From NCBI GenBank assembly GCA_903838675.1, contig CAILZI010000138.1, positions 1 through 41,305 of the forward strand: DNA of 41,305 nt, in the 5' to 3' direction. Made by a program: the position numbers and the translations under genes. Positions 14,421 through 23,040 of the stretch are shown here, piece by piece. How positions within the stretch are numbered: the first letter of the stretch is position 1; each line of letters starts with the position of its first letter. The notes beneath the pieces are model-generated. The model made no database searches and was not told the DNA's origin. It worked only from the letters and a program-made list of their open reading frames with translations. This DNA is from an uncultured Verrucomicrobiota bacterium. Lineage in GTDB: Bacteria; Verrucomicrobiota; Verrucomicrobiia; Verrucomicrobiales; Verrucomicrobiaceae.

Positions 14421-14617
14421 GAGGACTCAGCGGCGGGGACATCCTGAATGTGTGCGTGAACGCGATTCACGCGGGCAGCACAGATGCGGACCCGGCGAAG
14501 TGGGAGATCACGCAGGGGATGCTGGAGAAGGAAATCGCCAAGGTGAAGAAGGCGAAGGCGGAGCACTCAGGGGAGAAGGGGAGGAACCGGAGGATGATTG
14601 GGTTTTGTGAAAGGTGA
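14421..14617 (+). pseudogene. 3' fragment of the AAA ATPase gene (tail copy 4)
   Basis: An in-frame match from RGLSGGDILNVCVNAIHAGS to a C-terminus IGFCER and TGA. It is closest at the end to the intact gene (IGFCVK), unlike copies 1 and 3. The reading frame is undamaged over about 64 codons. It is the last copy; none was found in the remaining 26 kb. Confidence 0.87.
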
Positions 14618-14643
14618 TGTGAGCTCGTTTGCAGTCTCTTTCA

Positions 14644-14790
14644 TCACGACGACTCGCGGATGCGCTCGGCGTAGTCATAGACGTCGTGGTTGTCCGGCGC
14701 GGTGGGCATGGTGGCTCTTCCCCAGAGTTCGTTGAAGATGCTCTCTCGGAGGCGTTCAACGGAGGCGGGAACCGGTGTTCCAGGCGTTGT
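14644..14790 (-). pseudogene. gene-tail fragment sharing the NHD...DYAER motif
   Basis: A minus-strand frame of about 48 codons reads TPVPASVERLRESIFNELWG, then MPTAPDNHDVYDYAERIRES and stops. It looks like the C-terminus of a real protein, without a plausible start. A 56-bp part (14661-14717) recurs at 33723-33779. The family is not recognised. It lies between AAA tail copy 4 and the end of the esterase-fucosidase gene. Confidence 0.45.
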
Positions 14791-14808
14791 CACTGGATGG
14801 CCCAAAGC

Positions 14809-17046
14809 TCACTTTTCCAATCGTTGAGCTTCGTTTAGCATTTGGACGGTCACGGGTGACAGGGTGCCGTCTTGGTAGATTTCAAGATTGAGCATCAAGA
14901 CGTTTCCGAGGGCGGAGTAACGTTTGAGCAAGTCGGCAGTCTGTTCAGCCGTGTAGCGCGGTTTGCTGATTTCTGTGTCGCGTTTCGTGTGCAGCCAATC
15001 GCCTTCCATCACCAACGCGGCGCTGGCTTGCAAGCCCGCATAGGCACCGCCGGAGATGCGCCCGTGGTCGTCGGGTTTCAGCCAGCCTTGCACGGTGGGA
15101 TCGGTGCTACCCTCTCCCGCGAGATAATCCTGAAACTCGGTGGCTGATGGCAGAATCCACGGGTTGAAACAGATAAGCCGCTTCGCGTTGCCGGCCTTGG
15201 CAGCGGTGGCCAGGCGTTCCCATGGAGCGCTGCGGTAGTAGTAGTTCGCGGTGCCGTCATCGAACCACCAGCCTGCGAGCTGGTCACCGTAGCGTTCACC
15301 TGCTTCGCTGATGACGGCGGTCCAGTTATTCCAAAACTCGGTGGTATCCGTCTTCCCAAAGCCGCTGGCCTGCTGCCATGCTGCGTCGTCATTTGATCCG
15401 AGGTGATAGTAGAGCATGAGCCGGATGTCGTGTTTTCCAAGAGCGACGACCAAATCTCCGATGAGGTCGCGCTGGCTGGTGCGCCCTGGGAGGACGCGGT
15501 CGAGTGACTTGAGCGGCGCTGGGAAATACATCTGCGCGTGCGATGTGGTGATGGTGACGAAATGAGCGCCGGTCTTGGCGACTTGTTCGGCAAAGGTCTT
15601 TACGTCGAAGTCGCGCACCGCGTCGGCATATGATTTCGGCGGGCCGTTGCGTGGAACGGTGCGTGAAGTCCAATGGCACATGAGTCCGTAGCGGGCACTG
15701 CGGAACCACGGCGTGTCTGCTTCTTCGCGTTTGGCCATTGCGGCGCGGTGCAGGCGTTCTTTGACCTCGGGGCGCACGAGTTCGATAGAGAGAAGTTCGA
15801 TCTTGTCCGCTGGTTGGCCGCTGGTGGGTGCCACTGTCAAGGCGAGCTGCTGCCTGCCTTTTGCCAGATGCAGGGTGCCTGAAAGAGGCAAGCGCCGCCA
15901 GTCGTGATGCGCGATGTATTCGGAAGTTTCTTCGCAATGAGCGGCATTCGCCTTCACGGCGACCTTCAACGGCATCTTGATGCTGTGGTTGAACAAGACA
16001 TTGACGGCGTAATCGCCCTCCTCGACGACTTCGACTTCCCAGGTGGTTTGTCCGCCCAGCGGCCAGTCTTTTACTTGCAGTCGGCGATGGTCGTTGATCC
16101 AGGCGCGGAGGCCATTTGGGTTCGTTCCGTCGGCGGCCATGAGCACGCTGTAGTCGTCTGGCTTGATCCTGAAGTCGGGAATGAAACGCGTGTTGCGGGT
16201 CACACCAGCTCCCGCATGGCGCTGGATGAAGTCCACCACGGGTGATGGATCGCTCAAGCCGTGTGGATGATGTCCCTCGCCCTTGTGGAGAATGAGTTGA
16301 AAGATGCCACCGGCTTTGTGATAGGCCTGCTCCATGCGTGCCCCATTTTCGGTGTAGGGCACTGCATCATCGGTCTCTCCTGCGAGGTAAATGATGGCAA
16401 CTTTGTCGGCAGCGAGCTTGGGTGCGAGATCGACTGGGTTCTCGTGATAAGCGAGCGCCTCGGCTTCCGACTTGAAGTGATACAGTGGGATGAGGCTTTC
16501 CCAATCTCGCGGGCTGCCTTTGCCAAATCCCAGCTTGCCGCCAGGCCAGCTTTTGAAATCACACACCGCTTTGTCCATGTAGAGGCACGAGACTCGACCC
16601 GGATGCGCCGCCGCCCAGCGAGTGATGGGCAGCCCTTCCCGGCTCACTCCCAGGAGAGCGACGTGCTGGGAGAGTCCATACTTGTTCGTCATCTCATCAT
16701 ACACGGGGTCCCATTTTGCGATGGCATCTGGTGCTCCGAAGGTGTTTCCCAAGCCGAACGCGACGACATGAAATCCGCGCTTCACCAGTTCCAGCTCCGT
16801 CCGGGTCATGTTCGCCACAGGGGGGCTGTCCAAGTTGTAGAGCGAACCCGCTAGCACCCATGGTTTGCCAGCGGCGGGCTGCTCGGGACACAGGACTGAT
16901 GCCTTGGTGCCTCCAATCATCACTGTGCGCAGTGCTGCGCCGTGGAAATCTGCTTTGTCACCTGTGAACGCTTCGATGGCACGGGCGGTGAGTGGTGCGA
17001 GAAGGATTGAGATAAGGATGAGGAGGTTTCTCATGGTGTGTTTCAT
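14809..17046 (-). CDS. secreted fusion: alpha/beta-hydrolase plus GH29-like alpha-L-fucosidase domain
   Basis: 745 aa with a signal peptide (LLILISILLAPLTARA). Residues about 40-275 are an alpha/beta-hydrolase: Ser135 in GVSREG, an acid in GETDD (226/227) and His in GEGHH (259/260). A beta-rich linker (about 300-430, TTWEVEVVEEGDYAVNVLF) resembles a carbohydrate-binding sandwich. Residues about 445-745 resemble the GH29 barrel: WFRSARYGLMCHW, FVTITTSHAQMYFPAP, RLMLYYHLGS, and GWWFDDGT, where the Asp pair could hold the nucleophile. It would combine ester removal with glycoside hydrolysis on one secreted chain. It is the last gene of the long minus-strand run, 26 bases after the heparinase-like gene. 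The GH29 assignment is distant. Confidence 0.7.
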   Translation of the reverse strand: MKHTMRNLLILISILLAPLTARAIEAFTGDKADFHGAALRTVMIGGTKASVLCPEQPAAGKPWVLAGSLYNLDSPPVANMTRTELELVKRGFHVVAFGLGNTFGAPDAIAKWDPVYDEMTNKYGLSQHVALLGVSREGLPITRWAAAHPGRVSCLYMDKAVCDFKSWPGGKLGFGKGSPRDWESLIPLYHFKSEAEALAYHENPVDLAPKLAADKVAIIYLAGETDDAVPYTENGARMEQAYHKAGGIFQLILHKGEGHHPHGLSDPSPVVDFIQRHAGAGVTRNTRFIPDFRIKPDDYSVLMAADGTNPNGLRAWINDHRRLQVKDWPLGGQTTWEVEVVEEGDYAVNVLFNHSIKMPLKVAVKANAAHCEETSEYIAHHDWRRLPLSGTLHLAKGRQQLALTVAPTSGQPADKIELLSIELVRPEVKERLHRAAMAKREEADTPWFRSARYGLMCHWTSRTVPRNGPPKSYADAVRDFDVKTFAEQVAKTGAHFVTITTSHAQMYFPAPLKSLDRVLPGRTSQRDLIGDLVVALGKHDIRLMLYYHLGSNDDAAWQQASGFGKTDTTEFWNNWTAVISEAGERYGDQLAGWWFDDGTANYYYRSAPWERLATAAKAGNAKRLICFNPWILPSATEFQDYLAGEGSTDPTVQGWLKPDDHGRISGGAYAGLQASAALVMEGDWLHTKRDTEISKPRYTAEQTADLLKRYSALGNVLMLNLEIYQDGTLSPVTVQMLNEAQRLEK

Positions 17047-17072
17047 TGCCGGTTAGTTTTTCCGATTCACTT

Positions 17073-20000
17073 CTACTTCCGCAGCCATGCATCCGGTATC
17101 GCTTGCCTCAACAAGTCAGGCCCGCTGATTTCAATCACAGGCGTTTTGCCTTTCCACAGCACGGCGGGGTTGGGCCAGTTCATCCACGTCTCGTGTTTGA
17201 AGGGCTTGGTGCGGGTGTCGGTGTAGATGACTTGTAGTTTGTGCAGGCCTTTGGCCAGCGCGCGCGACCAGGTGCCGAGCGCATGCTGCCGCATGGCGGG
17301 CCACCATTCTTCACCATCGAGGATGACGCGCAGGTCGTAACCTGGGTCGATGTCGGGTATGATGAACTCGCGCGGTGCGTGGAAGGTATAAACGCCGTCT
17401 GCGGGCACTTCGAGATAGCCGGTGTAGCGCGCGGTGAAGGCGCTGCCGCTTTGATGCATCGAAACGTCGAACAGTTTTGTGGTCGAGCCGGTCTTCTGCG
17501 CGGGCAGGAAGCCGCTGGTGGCGACGAGGGCAAAAGGCTGACCTTCGCTGTATTCCCACGCGAGGCCGGGCTGCGTTGCTTTGATGTTCACAGCCGGTGA
17601 CACGGTCTGCCTGGTGAAGACGGCGCGTGTGGGCAGCGTGGCAAAGCCGGGATCAAGCGGCCAGTGCAGTTCCTTCGCTCCGGCGCGCACGGCGATGGCG
17701 CGGACTTGGGCGCTCTCGGTGATGCGGACGGGCTTCGTGTAGCGCGGCGAGGTGAGATTCGGCTCGCTGCCGTCGAGGGTGTAGTGGATTTGCACGCCGG
17801 GTGTGACGCAGGTCATCGTGACGTCGGCGTGGTCGGTGAAGACGTTGACATCGGGCGAGAACATCACCGGCTGGATCGGCGCGTGGATTTCACGAGTGAC
17901 GCCGAGTTGTTTGTCGAAAGTGAACTCGGCGCTGCGCTCGCCGAGCATGATGCCGTGCGCCACGCCGGACTTCGGCTGGACCAGCAGCAGTGTGTCGGCA
18001 TCCGCAGTGAGAGCGCCCGCTTTCAACGCGCGAGCTTTAGCACTCGCGGCGAAATGCACACTGGCTCCGTTGGGAGCGGTGGCCGTGAAGGACGTGCCGT
18101 TGCCCTTCACATCCCACTGCGGCCCGCCGCTGGCTGGCGCGGTGGAGATGAATGTCACCAGCACCTGATCCCCCTCGCCGTTCCACTTCACCAGCACGCG
18201 GCGCACGAAGGCCATCCAGTCACGCAACGGGACTGGGCTGGTTTTCCATTCGCTGTCGGCGTCCTGCATCTCGCTGCGATCCTTGGGTGCGAGGTCGTGC
18301 GACTTGGCATCGAACTCGACCGACAGCGCGCTGCCGCCAAAGTGCCGCATCGTGATTTGCGGATAGCCGGGATTGTCCGTGCGCACGCTGCCTTGCTCGA
18401 TCATCGCGCGCTTCTCCGCGTTCGCGATCGGCGTCTTCGTTCGGCGCAGCCAGTCGAGGCGCTGCACGGGTGTGTAGAGTTCATACGGCACTTCGTAGTC
18501 ATGCCGCGCATCGCAGCGGATGCGGTCCACGACGATCCAGCATTCCGGTTCGCGCACAAAGAACACCTGCCGCGCGTGGCGCTGCACATCCGTGACGGCT
18601 GGGAGGCCGAGGCTGCGCTGCTGGCGCTTCATGTCGTAACTGCCGGTGTGGAATGGCGACCAATAGGTGCGGCCATTTCGATCCTCATATGCGCCTTCGT
18701 AGATGCCTTCGGCCAGATCGAAATGATCGCTCGTGTGCCAGCGGCCCTTGATGGGAAGGCCATCACTGTGCGTGAGAAACGAGGTCTTTGCGCCCACGTT
18801 GTCCACGTGATTGTAGTGCATGTTCTGCGTGCGGCCGTCCACATACACGGGCTGGGCGGTGAGCAGATGCTGGCCGTGATTGTGGAGCTTGAAGGCGTTG
18901 CAGTCTTCGTCGGGATTGCTGTTCGGGATGCGGCCCGAGTGCATGTAGAAAAAGGCATCCGTCCTGCCCCAGCCTCCGCGCAGCATGAACTCGCCGAGAT
19001 ACGGCATCACATCCGAACGATGTTGCGGCGCACCCAGCGTTCCCTTGCCAAAAACCGTATCGAGCATCCGCGCCGGTTCGTCCTGGGCTGCGATCCAGGG
19101 TAGCTGGAGGTCGAGCGATCCCTTCGCGAAGAAATTGAGCCGCATCCCGACATACTCGCTGCGAACATCCCGATAACTATCCCGATGCCGCAAGCCGTCG
19201 GGCTTCAGATGCCGCTGGGTGAAAAGGCCGTTCTGCTCCAAGCTCTCGCGAAAGTCGGAGTCGAGCGCGGCGTCGAACCACGCGGGCCTGCTGGCGCGCA
19301 GCAGTTCATAGCTGGCGAGTCCGAACTGTCGCCACACGCCCTGGTGACCTTCGTCGGAATACTCGACGTAACCGCCATCGGGCATGATGGAGAACAACGC
19401 GTGGTTTTGCAGCGTGCGAGCCGTCTCGCGACCGAGCCACTGTCCTGTCTTGAATTCACCAAGCATCAGAGCGTTCCGAACATTGAAACTCAGGCCCATG
19501 TGGTTCCAGTTGAACCGCGTCGCGCGGGCCACTAGGATGTTCGGCGTGGCGTATTCCTCCATCGCCGTGAGAAGCACGCGAGCAAGTGTCGGCGCGGGCA
19601 TTTGTTTGGCAAAGTCTGGATGCGCCAACGTGACCGCGCGCAGCCGCGTGACGAACGTGGCAAGCACCCGCGGGATCAGCGTGTGATACCAGCGCACATT
19701 CCACAGGAGCGGCTTGTCGAGCTGATAGCTGCCCGACTCCAGTTCCGCAGCCGGCAGCGCGTTCAGGTCGCGCTGGATGTTCAGCGCCCAGTCGTCCGCG
19801 TATTCCGCCCAGCGCGCGAGGTAATGCACGTCGCCGGTCTTTTGATAGCTCTGCATCAGCCAGCCGAAGATCGTGGCCGAATCGCTCTCGCTTTCGATGA
19901 GGTGCAGATACCGCATCAGATGCAGGAACTCTGGCTGCTTTTGTGCATTAAGAGTTTCCGGCGGCAGATGCGTCCAGTTCACCGCGCCCGGCGGGCCAAA

Positions 20001-21014
20001 ATCGACTTTTAGCAATTCGTCTCGGCTCACGAAGCGGTTGGCGGTGTAGAGCACGCCGCGCATTGCGTCCTCGCCCCACTCCTTCGGAAACTCGAACGGC
20101 GCCAGCGGCGCATACGCGTCCGTAATGATCGCCTCGGCGGGAATGCCGAACTCCTCGAAGTGCGCGAGCTTGTGCAGGAAGTGATCGCGGAAGGCATCCA
20201 GCGCCGCCGCAAATTTCTTCTCGCGATACAGCGCAAACGCCTTCTCAACGCCCCGTGCCTTCTCGTCGAGCGCATTGAAGAGCCGGTGCGCGAGCCGCTC
20301 GATCTCCGGCGCGTCGTTTCGCTTCGCAAACTCCGCGCGCCGCCGCTCCGCATCCGCAGGCGGCGGAAGATTGATGCTGCGCGTTTTCGCGTAGTTCAGA
20401 CCTTGCGCCTTCTGCTGATACGCAGCCGCGAGGCTGTTCCACTGCGAACGCACGTTGTCCCAATAGGGCAGCACCGCCTCATCCGCCTCCTTCGCCTGCT
20501 GCGTGAGCAACTGCGCATGCTCGGCGGCTGCCTTTGTCTCCGGCAACGCGAGGCAGCGTCGAATCACAAAGGCATCGGCCTCCACCTGCGTCGCATCCTT
20601 GGTGACGCGCAATTTCAGGCCCTCGATCTCCAGCGCCGCCTTCTCATCCTTGTCGCCCGCCTTGTCCGCAGCCGTAGCAGCATCGCGCTTGACCTTCATC
20701 TGTGCATCGAGGTCCGCCACTTTCGCCAGCAGCGCCTTGTAAGCCGGATCGTCCAAGCCGCCCGCCTTTTTGAACGCGCCATAGCGCAATGCATTCACCG
20801 CGAGGTTGCGGTCATTCGCCGCCTGACCGCGACGCTGGATCAGTTGATCATGCCATAGCTTCGCCTCCTCGGCGGTCTTGATCAGATCCGCGACTTCCCC
20901 AGGAGTAGTGGGCAACTTGGCAGGCGGAGCCATCGGCGGCTCGGCGTGAACCGTGGCGGCAAACAAAGCTGCGGCGAGCAAAGCCAGCGTTTCCAATCGG
21001 GTGCGTGTGTTCAT
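17073..21014 (-). CDS. large secreted heparinase II/III-like protein with Fn3-associated and PA14 domains
   Basis: 1313 aa from MNTRTRLETLALLAAALFAA, a signal peptide. Residues about 30-270 are charged and helical. About 290-650 resemble heparinase/alginate-lyase (alpha/alpha toroid) proteins: FLHLMRYLHLIESESDSATI, TRFNWNHMGLSFNVRNALML and MPDGGYVEYSDEGHQ. About 680-1000 resemble the heparinase II/III beta-sandwich: YMHSGRIPN, HLLTAQPVYVDGRTQN and HARQVFFVREPECWIVVDRI. Then follow a chitobiase/Fn3-associated repeat (TPGVQIHYTLDGSEPNLTSP) and a PA14-like domain (YTGYLEVPADGVYTFHAPRE), probably for carbohydrate binding. The likely role is polysaccharide lyase activity at the surface; the substrate is unknown. 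Confidence 0.72.
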   Translation of the reverse strand: MNTRTRLETLALLAAALFAATVHAEPPMAPPAKLPTTPGEVADLIKTAEEAKLWHDQLIQRRGQAANDRNLAVNALRYGAFKKAGGLDDPAYKALLAKVADLDAQMKVKRDAATAADKAGDKDEKAALEIEGLKLRVTKDATQVEADAFVIRRCLALPETKAAAEHAQLLTQQAKEADEAVLPYWDNVRSQWNSLAAAYQQKAQGLNYAKTRSINLPPPADAERRRAEFAKRNDAPEIERLAHRLFNALDEKARGVEKAFALYREKKFAAALDAFRDHFLHKLAHFEEFGIPAEAIITDAYAPLAPFEFPKEWGEDAMRGVLYTANRFVSRDELLKVDFGPPGAVNWTHLPPETLNAQKQPEFLHLMRYLHLIESESDSATIFGWLMQSYQKTGDVHYLARWAEYADDWALNIQRDLNALPAAELESGSYQLDKPLLWNVRWYHTLIPRVLATFVTRLRAVTLAHPDFAKQMPAPTLARVLLTAMEEYATPNILVARATRFNWNHMGLSFNVRNALMLGEFKTGQWLGRETARTLQNHALFSIMPDGGYVEYSDEGHQGVWRQFGLASYELLRASRPAWFDAALDSDFRESLEQNGLFTQRHLKPDGLRHRDSYRDVRSEYVGMRLNFFAKGSLDLQLPWIAAQDEPARMLDTVFGKGTLGAPQHRSDVMPYLGEFMLRGGWGRTDAFFYMHSGRIPNSNPDEDCNAFKLHNHGQHLLTAQPVYVDGRTQNMHYNHVDNVGAKTSFLTHSDGLPIKGRWHTSDHFDLAEGIYEGAYEDRNGRTYWSPFHTGSYDMKRQQRSLGLPAVTDVQRHARQVFFVREPECWIVVDRIRCDARHDYEVPYELYTPVQRLDWLRRTKTPIANAEKRAMIEQGSVRTDNPGYPQITMRHFGGSALSVEFDAKSHDLAPKDRSEMQDADSEWKTSPVPLRDWMAFVRRVLVKWNGEGDQVLVTFISTAPASGGPQWDVKGNGTSFTATAPNGASVHFAASAKARALKAGALTADADTLLLVQPKSGVAHGIMLGERSAEFTFDKQLGVTREIHAPIQPVMFSPDVNVFTDHADVTMTCVTPGVQIHYTLDGSEPNLTSPRYTKPVRITESAQVRAIAVRAGAKELHWPLDPGFATLPTRAVFTRQTVSPAVNIKATQPGLAWEYSEGQPFALVATSGFLPAQKTGSTTKLFDVSMHQSGSAFTARYTGYLEVPADGVYTFHAPREFIIPDIDPGYDLRVILDGEEWWPAMRQHALGTWSRALAKGLHKLQVIYTDTRTKPFKHETWMNWPNPAVLWKGKTPVIEISGPDLLRQAIPDAWLRK

Positions 21015-21080
21015 GCGGTTGCTGTGGGTTGGCACGGGTAGCGGTTAACTGTCTGCGCTCGCTCGTCGACGCATCGCGAC

Positions 21081-22370
21081 TTACGCCACGATCTCCTTCA
21101 GCACGCCGGTGCTGTCGCCGTGGCGCTCGGCATTGACGCCGATGCCGTGGAGCATGGTGAGCCAGGCGTTGCATAGGGGTGTGTCCTTGGGGGCGACGAT
21201 GCTGTGGCCGAGCTTCAGACCTGCGCCGCGTCCAGTGATGATCGTCGGGCAATTGCTAAGCTCGTGACCCGTGCGGATGTTGCTGCCGTAGGCGAGGGCG
21301 ATGTTGTCGAAAAGGGTGCTGCCGTCCGCTTCCTTCGTGGCTTTGAGCTTGTCGAGGAATCCGGCGAGCAGTTCGCTCTGCGCGAGGTCGCGGCGCTGGG
21401 AGGCGTCGAGCTTCTCGCCGAGCGTGGTGTGGTAGTGGCTCATATCGTGCGGATGCACTTTGATATCCATGGCGGTGAGCAGCGTGGCCACGGGCTGGCG
21501 GAAGGTCATCACGCGTGTGCTGTCCGTCTGCATTGCCGCGATCATGATGTCGTAGATGAGCTTGATCTCTTCTTTGCCATTCACCCCGGGCTTAGGTTCG
21601 GCGGTGGGGGCCTTCGGGCGCGGCACTTCCATCCACTGCTCCTCTTTTGTCAGCCGGGTCTCGATATCACGGATACCCTGGAAGTATTCGTCGAGCTTGG
21701 CGATGTCGTCCTTCACGAGGCCGCGCTGGAGGGACTTGGCGTTGTCGAGCACGGCGTCCAGCACGCTGCGTTTCTGGGCGAGCATGGCTTGCTGTTGCGA
21801 GAGCGGTGTGGTGTCTTTGGCAAAGAGACGATGAAATGCTGCTACGGGACCGTTTTGGCCGCCGATGGGTTTGCCACTCACGTCCCAGGCCATCGAAAGG
21901 CCGGGTCCATGTCCGCTCATGTCGCCGCTTTCGCTGCTATTGAACTGAAGCGAAGCGAAACGCGTCTTCAGTCCGAGCTGCGCTGCCGCGACCTGATCCG
22001 CGCTGACGCTGTTGTGAAAGCTCTGCCCTGGCTGCGCGTAGCGGTTCGCGCCCGTGAGCCACATGGTGCTGCCCCAGTGGCCTTCGTTGCTGTATTTATT
22101 CCAAAGCCCTTGTACGACGCTGAAGTCCGCCTTGTGCCGTTCGAGCGGCTTGAGGCCCAGAGGCAGCTCGTAGTCGGCACCAGGCTTTTTGATGTCGGGA
22201 TACCAAGTCGGCTCCGTGATTCCCCAGCCGAAGCCGAGGAAGATCAGGCGCTTCTGTGGCACCGCCGCAGGCGCTGCGGAGGCAAAGCGGCGAAAGCCAA
22301 GTGATTCGAGCACCGGCAGCGCGACGATCGCGGTGCTAGATTGGAGGAAGTGACGGCGGGTTTTCATCAT
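21081..22370 (-). CDS. DUF1552 secreted protein
   Basis: 429 aa, starting MMKTRRHFLQSSTAIVALPV, a Tat/Sec-type signal; the long upstream open frame is shadow. DUF1552 features include KRLIFLGFGWGITEPTWYPD, GHWGSTMWLTGANRY, SVSADQVAAAQLG and DNIALAYGSNIRTGHELSNC. DUF1552 genes regularly sit beside DUF1587/1592/1588/1585 cytochromes, as here (27056-30604), and the pair is thought to act in an uncharacterised extracytoplasmic oxidation system. Its first 25 or so codons resemble those of the PVC heme protein gene (see findings). Confidence 0.88.
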   Translation of the reverse strand: MMKTRRHFLQSSTAIVALPVLESLGFRRFASAAPAAVPQKRLIFLGFGWGITEPTWYPDIKKPGADYELPLGLKPLERHKADFSVVQGLWNKYSNEGHWGSTMWLTGANRYAQPGQSFHNSVSADQVAAAQLGLKTRFASLQFNSSESGDMSGHGPGLSMAWDVSGKPIGGQNGPVAAFHRLFAKDTTPLSQQQAMLAQKRSVLDAVLDNAKSLQRGLVKDDIAKLDEYFQGIRDIETRLTKEEQWMEVPRPKAPTAEPKPGVNGKEEIKLIYDIMIAAMQTDSTRVMTFRQPVATLLTAMDIKVHPHDMSHYHTTLGEKLDASQRRDLAQSELLAGFLDKLKATKEADGSTLFDNIALAYGSNIRTGHELSNCPTIITGRGAGLKLGHSIVAPKDTPLCNAWLTMLHGIGVNAERHGDSTGVLKEIVA

Positions 22371-22423
22371 ATGGGTGCGGTTCGTGTGAATGGATCGTGT
22401 GGGCTTCGGCGTGACATTGGAGT

Positions 22424-23008
22424 TCAATCCGCGAGCGGCTTGATGAAAATGTTTTTGTATGTCAGCGACGAACCGTGGTTCTGGAAGCCGATGGGACCCT
22501 TTTCCTTCTTGCCCCAGTTTTTCGCGAACGCATCGAGTGTTTTCTCGCCGTTCAGGAGCACGGTGATGACGCCTTTCTCGACGCGAATTTCGTAGTGGTT
22601 CCATTCGCCCGCAGGCTTTGCGGCGCGCTTGAGCGGCGGCTGGTCGGGGTAAAGGCCGCCTGTGGTGCCGTTCCACATCGGGCGCGGTTCCTTGTCGGCG
22701 TCGTTGATTTCCACCTGCGTCGCACCGCCGCGGAGGAAGACGCCGCTGTTGCCGTTGTTCGGCACTTTCCAGTCAATGAGCAGCACGAAGTTGCTGAAGT
22801 CTTCCGCGTGGAAAAGATCCGTGCCTTTGCCGTCATAGACGAGTTCGCCGTCCTTCACGCTCCAGTGCGTGGGCGGCTGCTTCTTTTCGGTCCAGCCCGT
22901 GAGGTCTTTGCCATTGAAAAGTGCGCGGAAGGCCTCCGGTGGCACGTTGTCGGCGGCGAAGGCGATGTGGCTTGCGAGAGTGAGGACTAGGAGGATGTGA
23001 CGGATCAT
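22424..23008 (-). CDS. DUF1080 (3-keto-disaccharide hydrolase) family protein
   Basis: 194 aa from MIRHILLVLTLASHIAFAAD, a signal peptide. The DUF1080 concanavalin-like fold is clear: FRALFNGKDLTGWTEKK, HWSVKDGELVYDGKGTDLFH, FVLLIDWKVPNNGNSGVFLR, EINDADK and the closing IGFQNHGSSLTYKNIFIKPL. Members are annotated as 3-keto-disaccharide hydrolases and are abundant in this phylum. It sits between the PVC heme protein (32-base gap) and the DUF1552 gene (53-base gap), so it is probably co-transcribed. Confidence 0.9.
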   Translation of the reverse strand: MIRHILLVLTLASHIAFAADNVPPEAFRALFNGKDLTGWTEKKQPPTHWSVKDGELVYDGKGTDLFHAEDFSNFVLLIDWKVPNNGNSGVFLRGGATQVEINDADKEPRPMWNGTTGGLYPDQPPLKRAAKPAGEWNHYEIRVEKGVITVLLNGEKTLDAFAKNWGKKEKGPIGFQNHGSSLTYKNIFIKPLAD

Positions 23009-23040
23009 AGGAGTGTTGGAGTGGTTGTGCGATGCGCAGT

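Noticed and set aside
17664..19103. Long antisense frames over the heparinase-like, DUF1552 and cytochrome genes
   Set aside because: They are shadows caused by high-GC third positions; the opposite strand carries clear domains and signal peptides.
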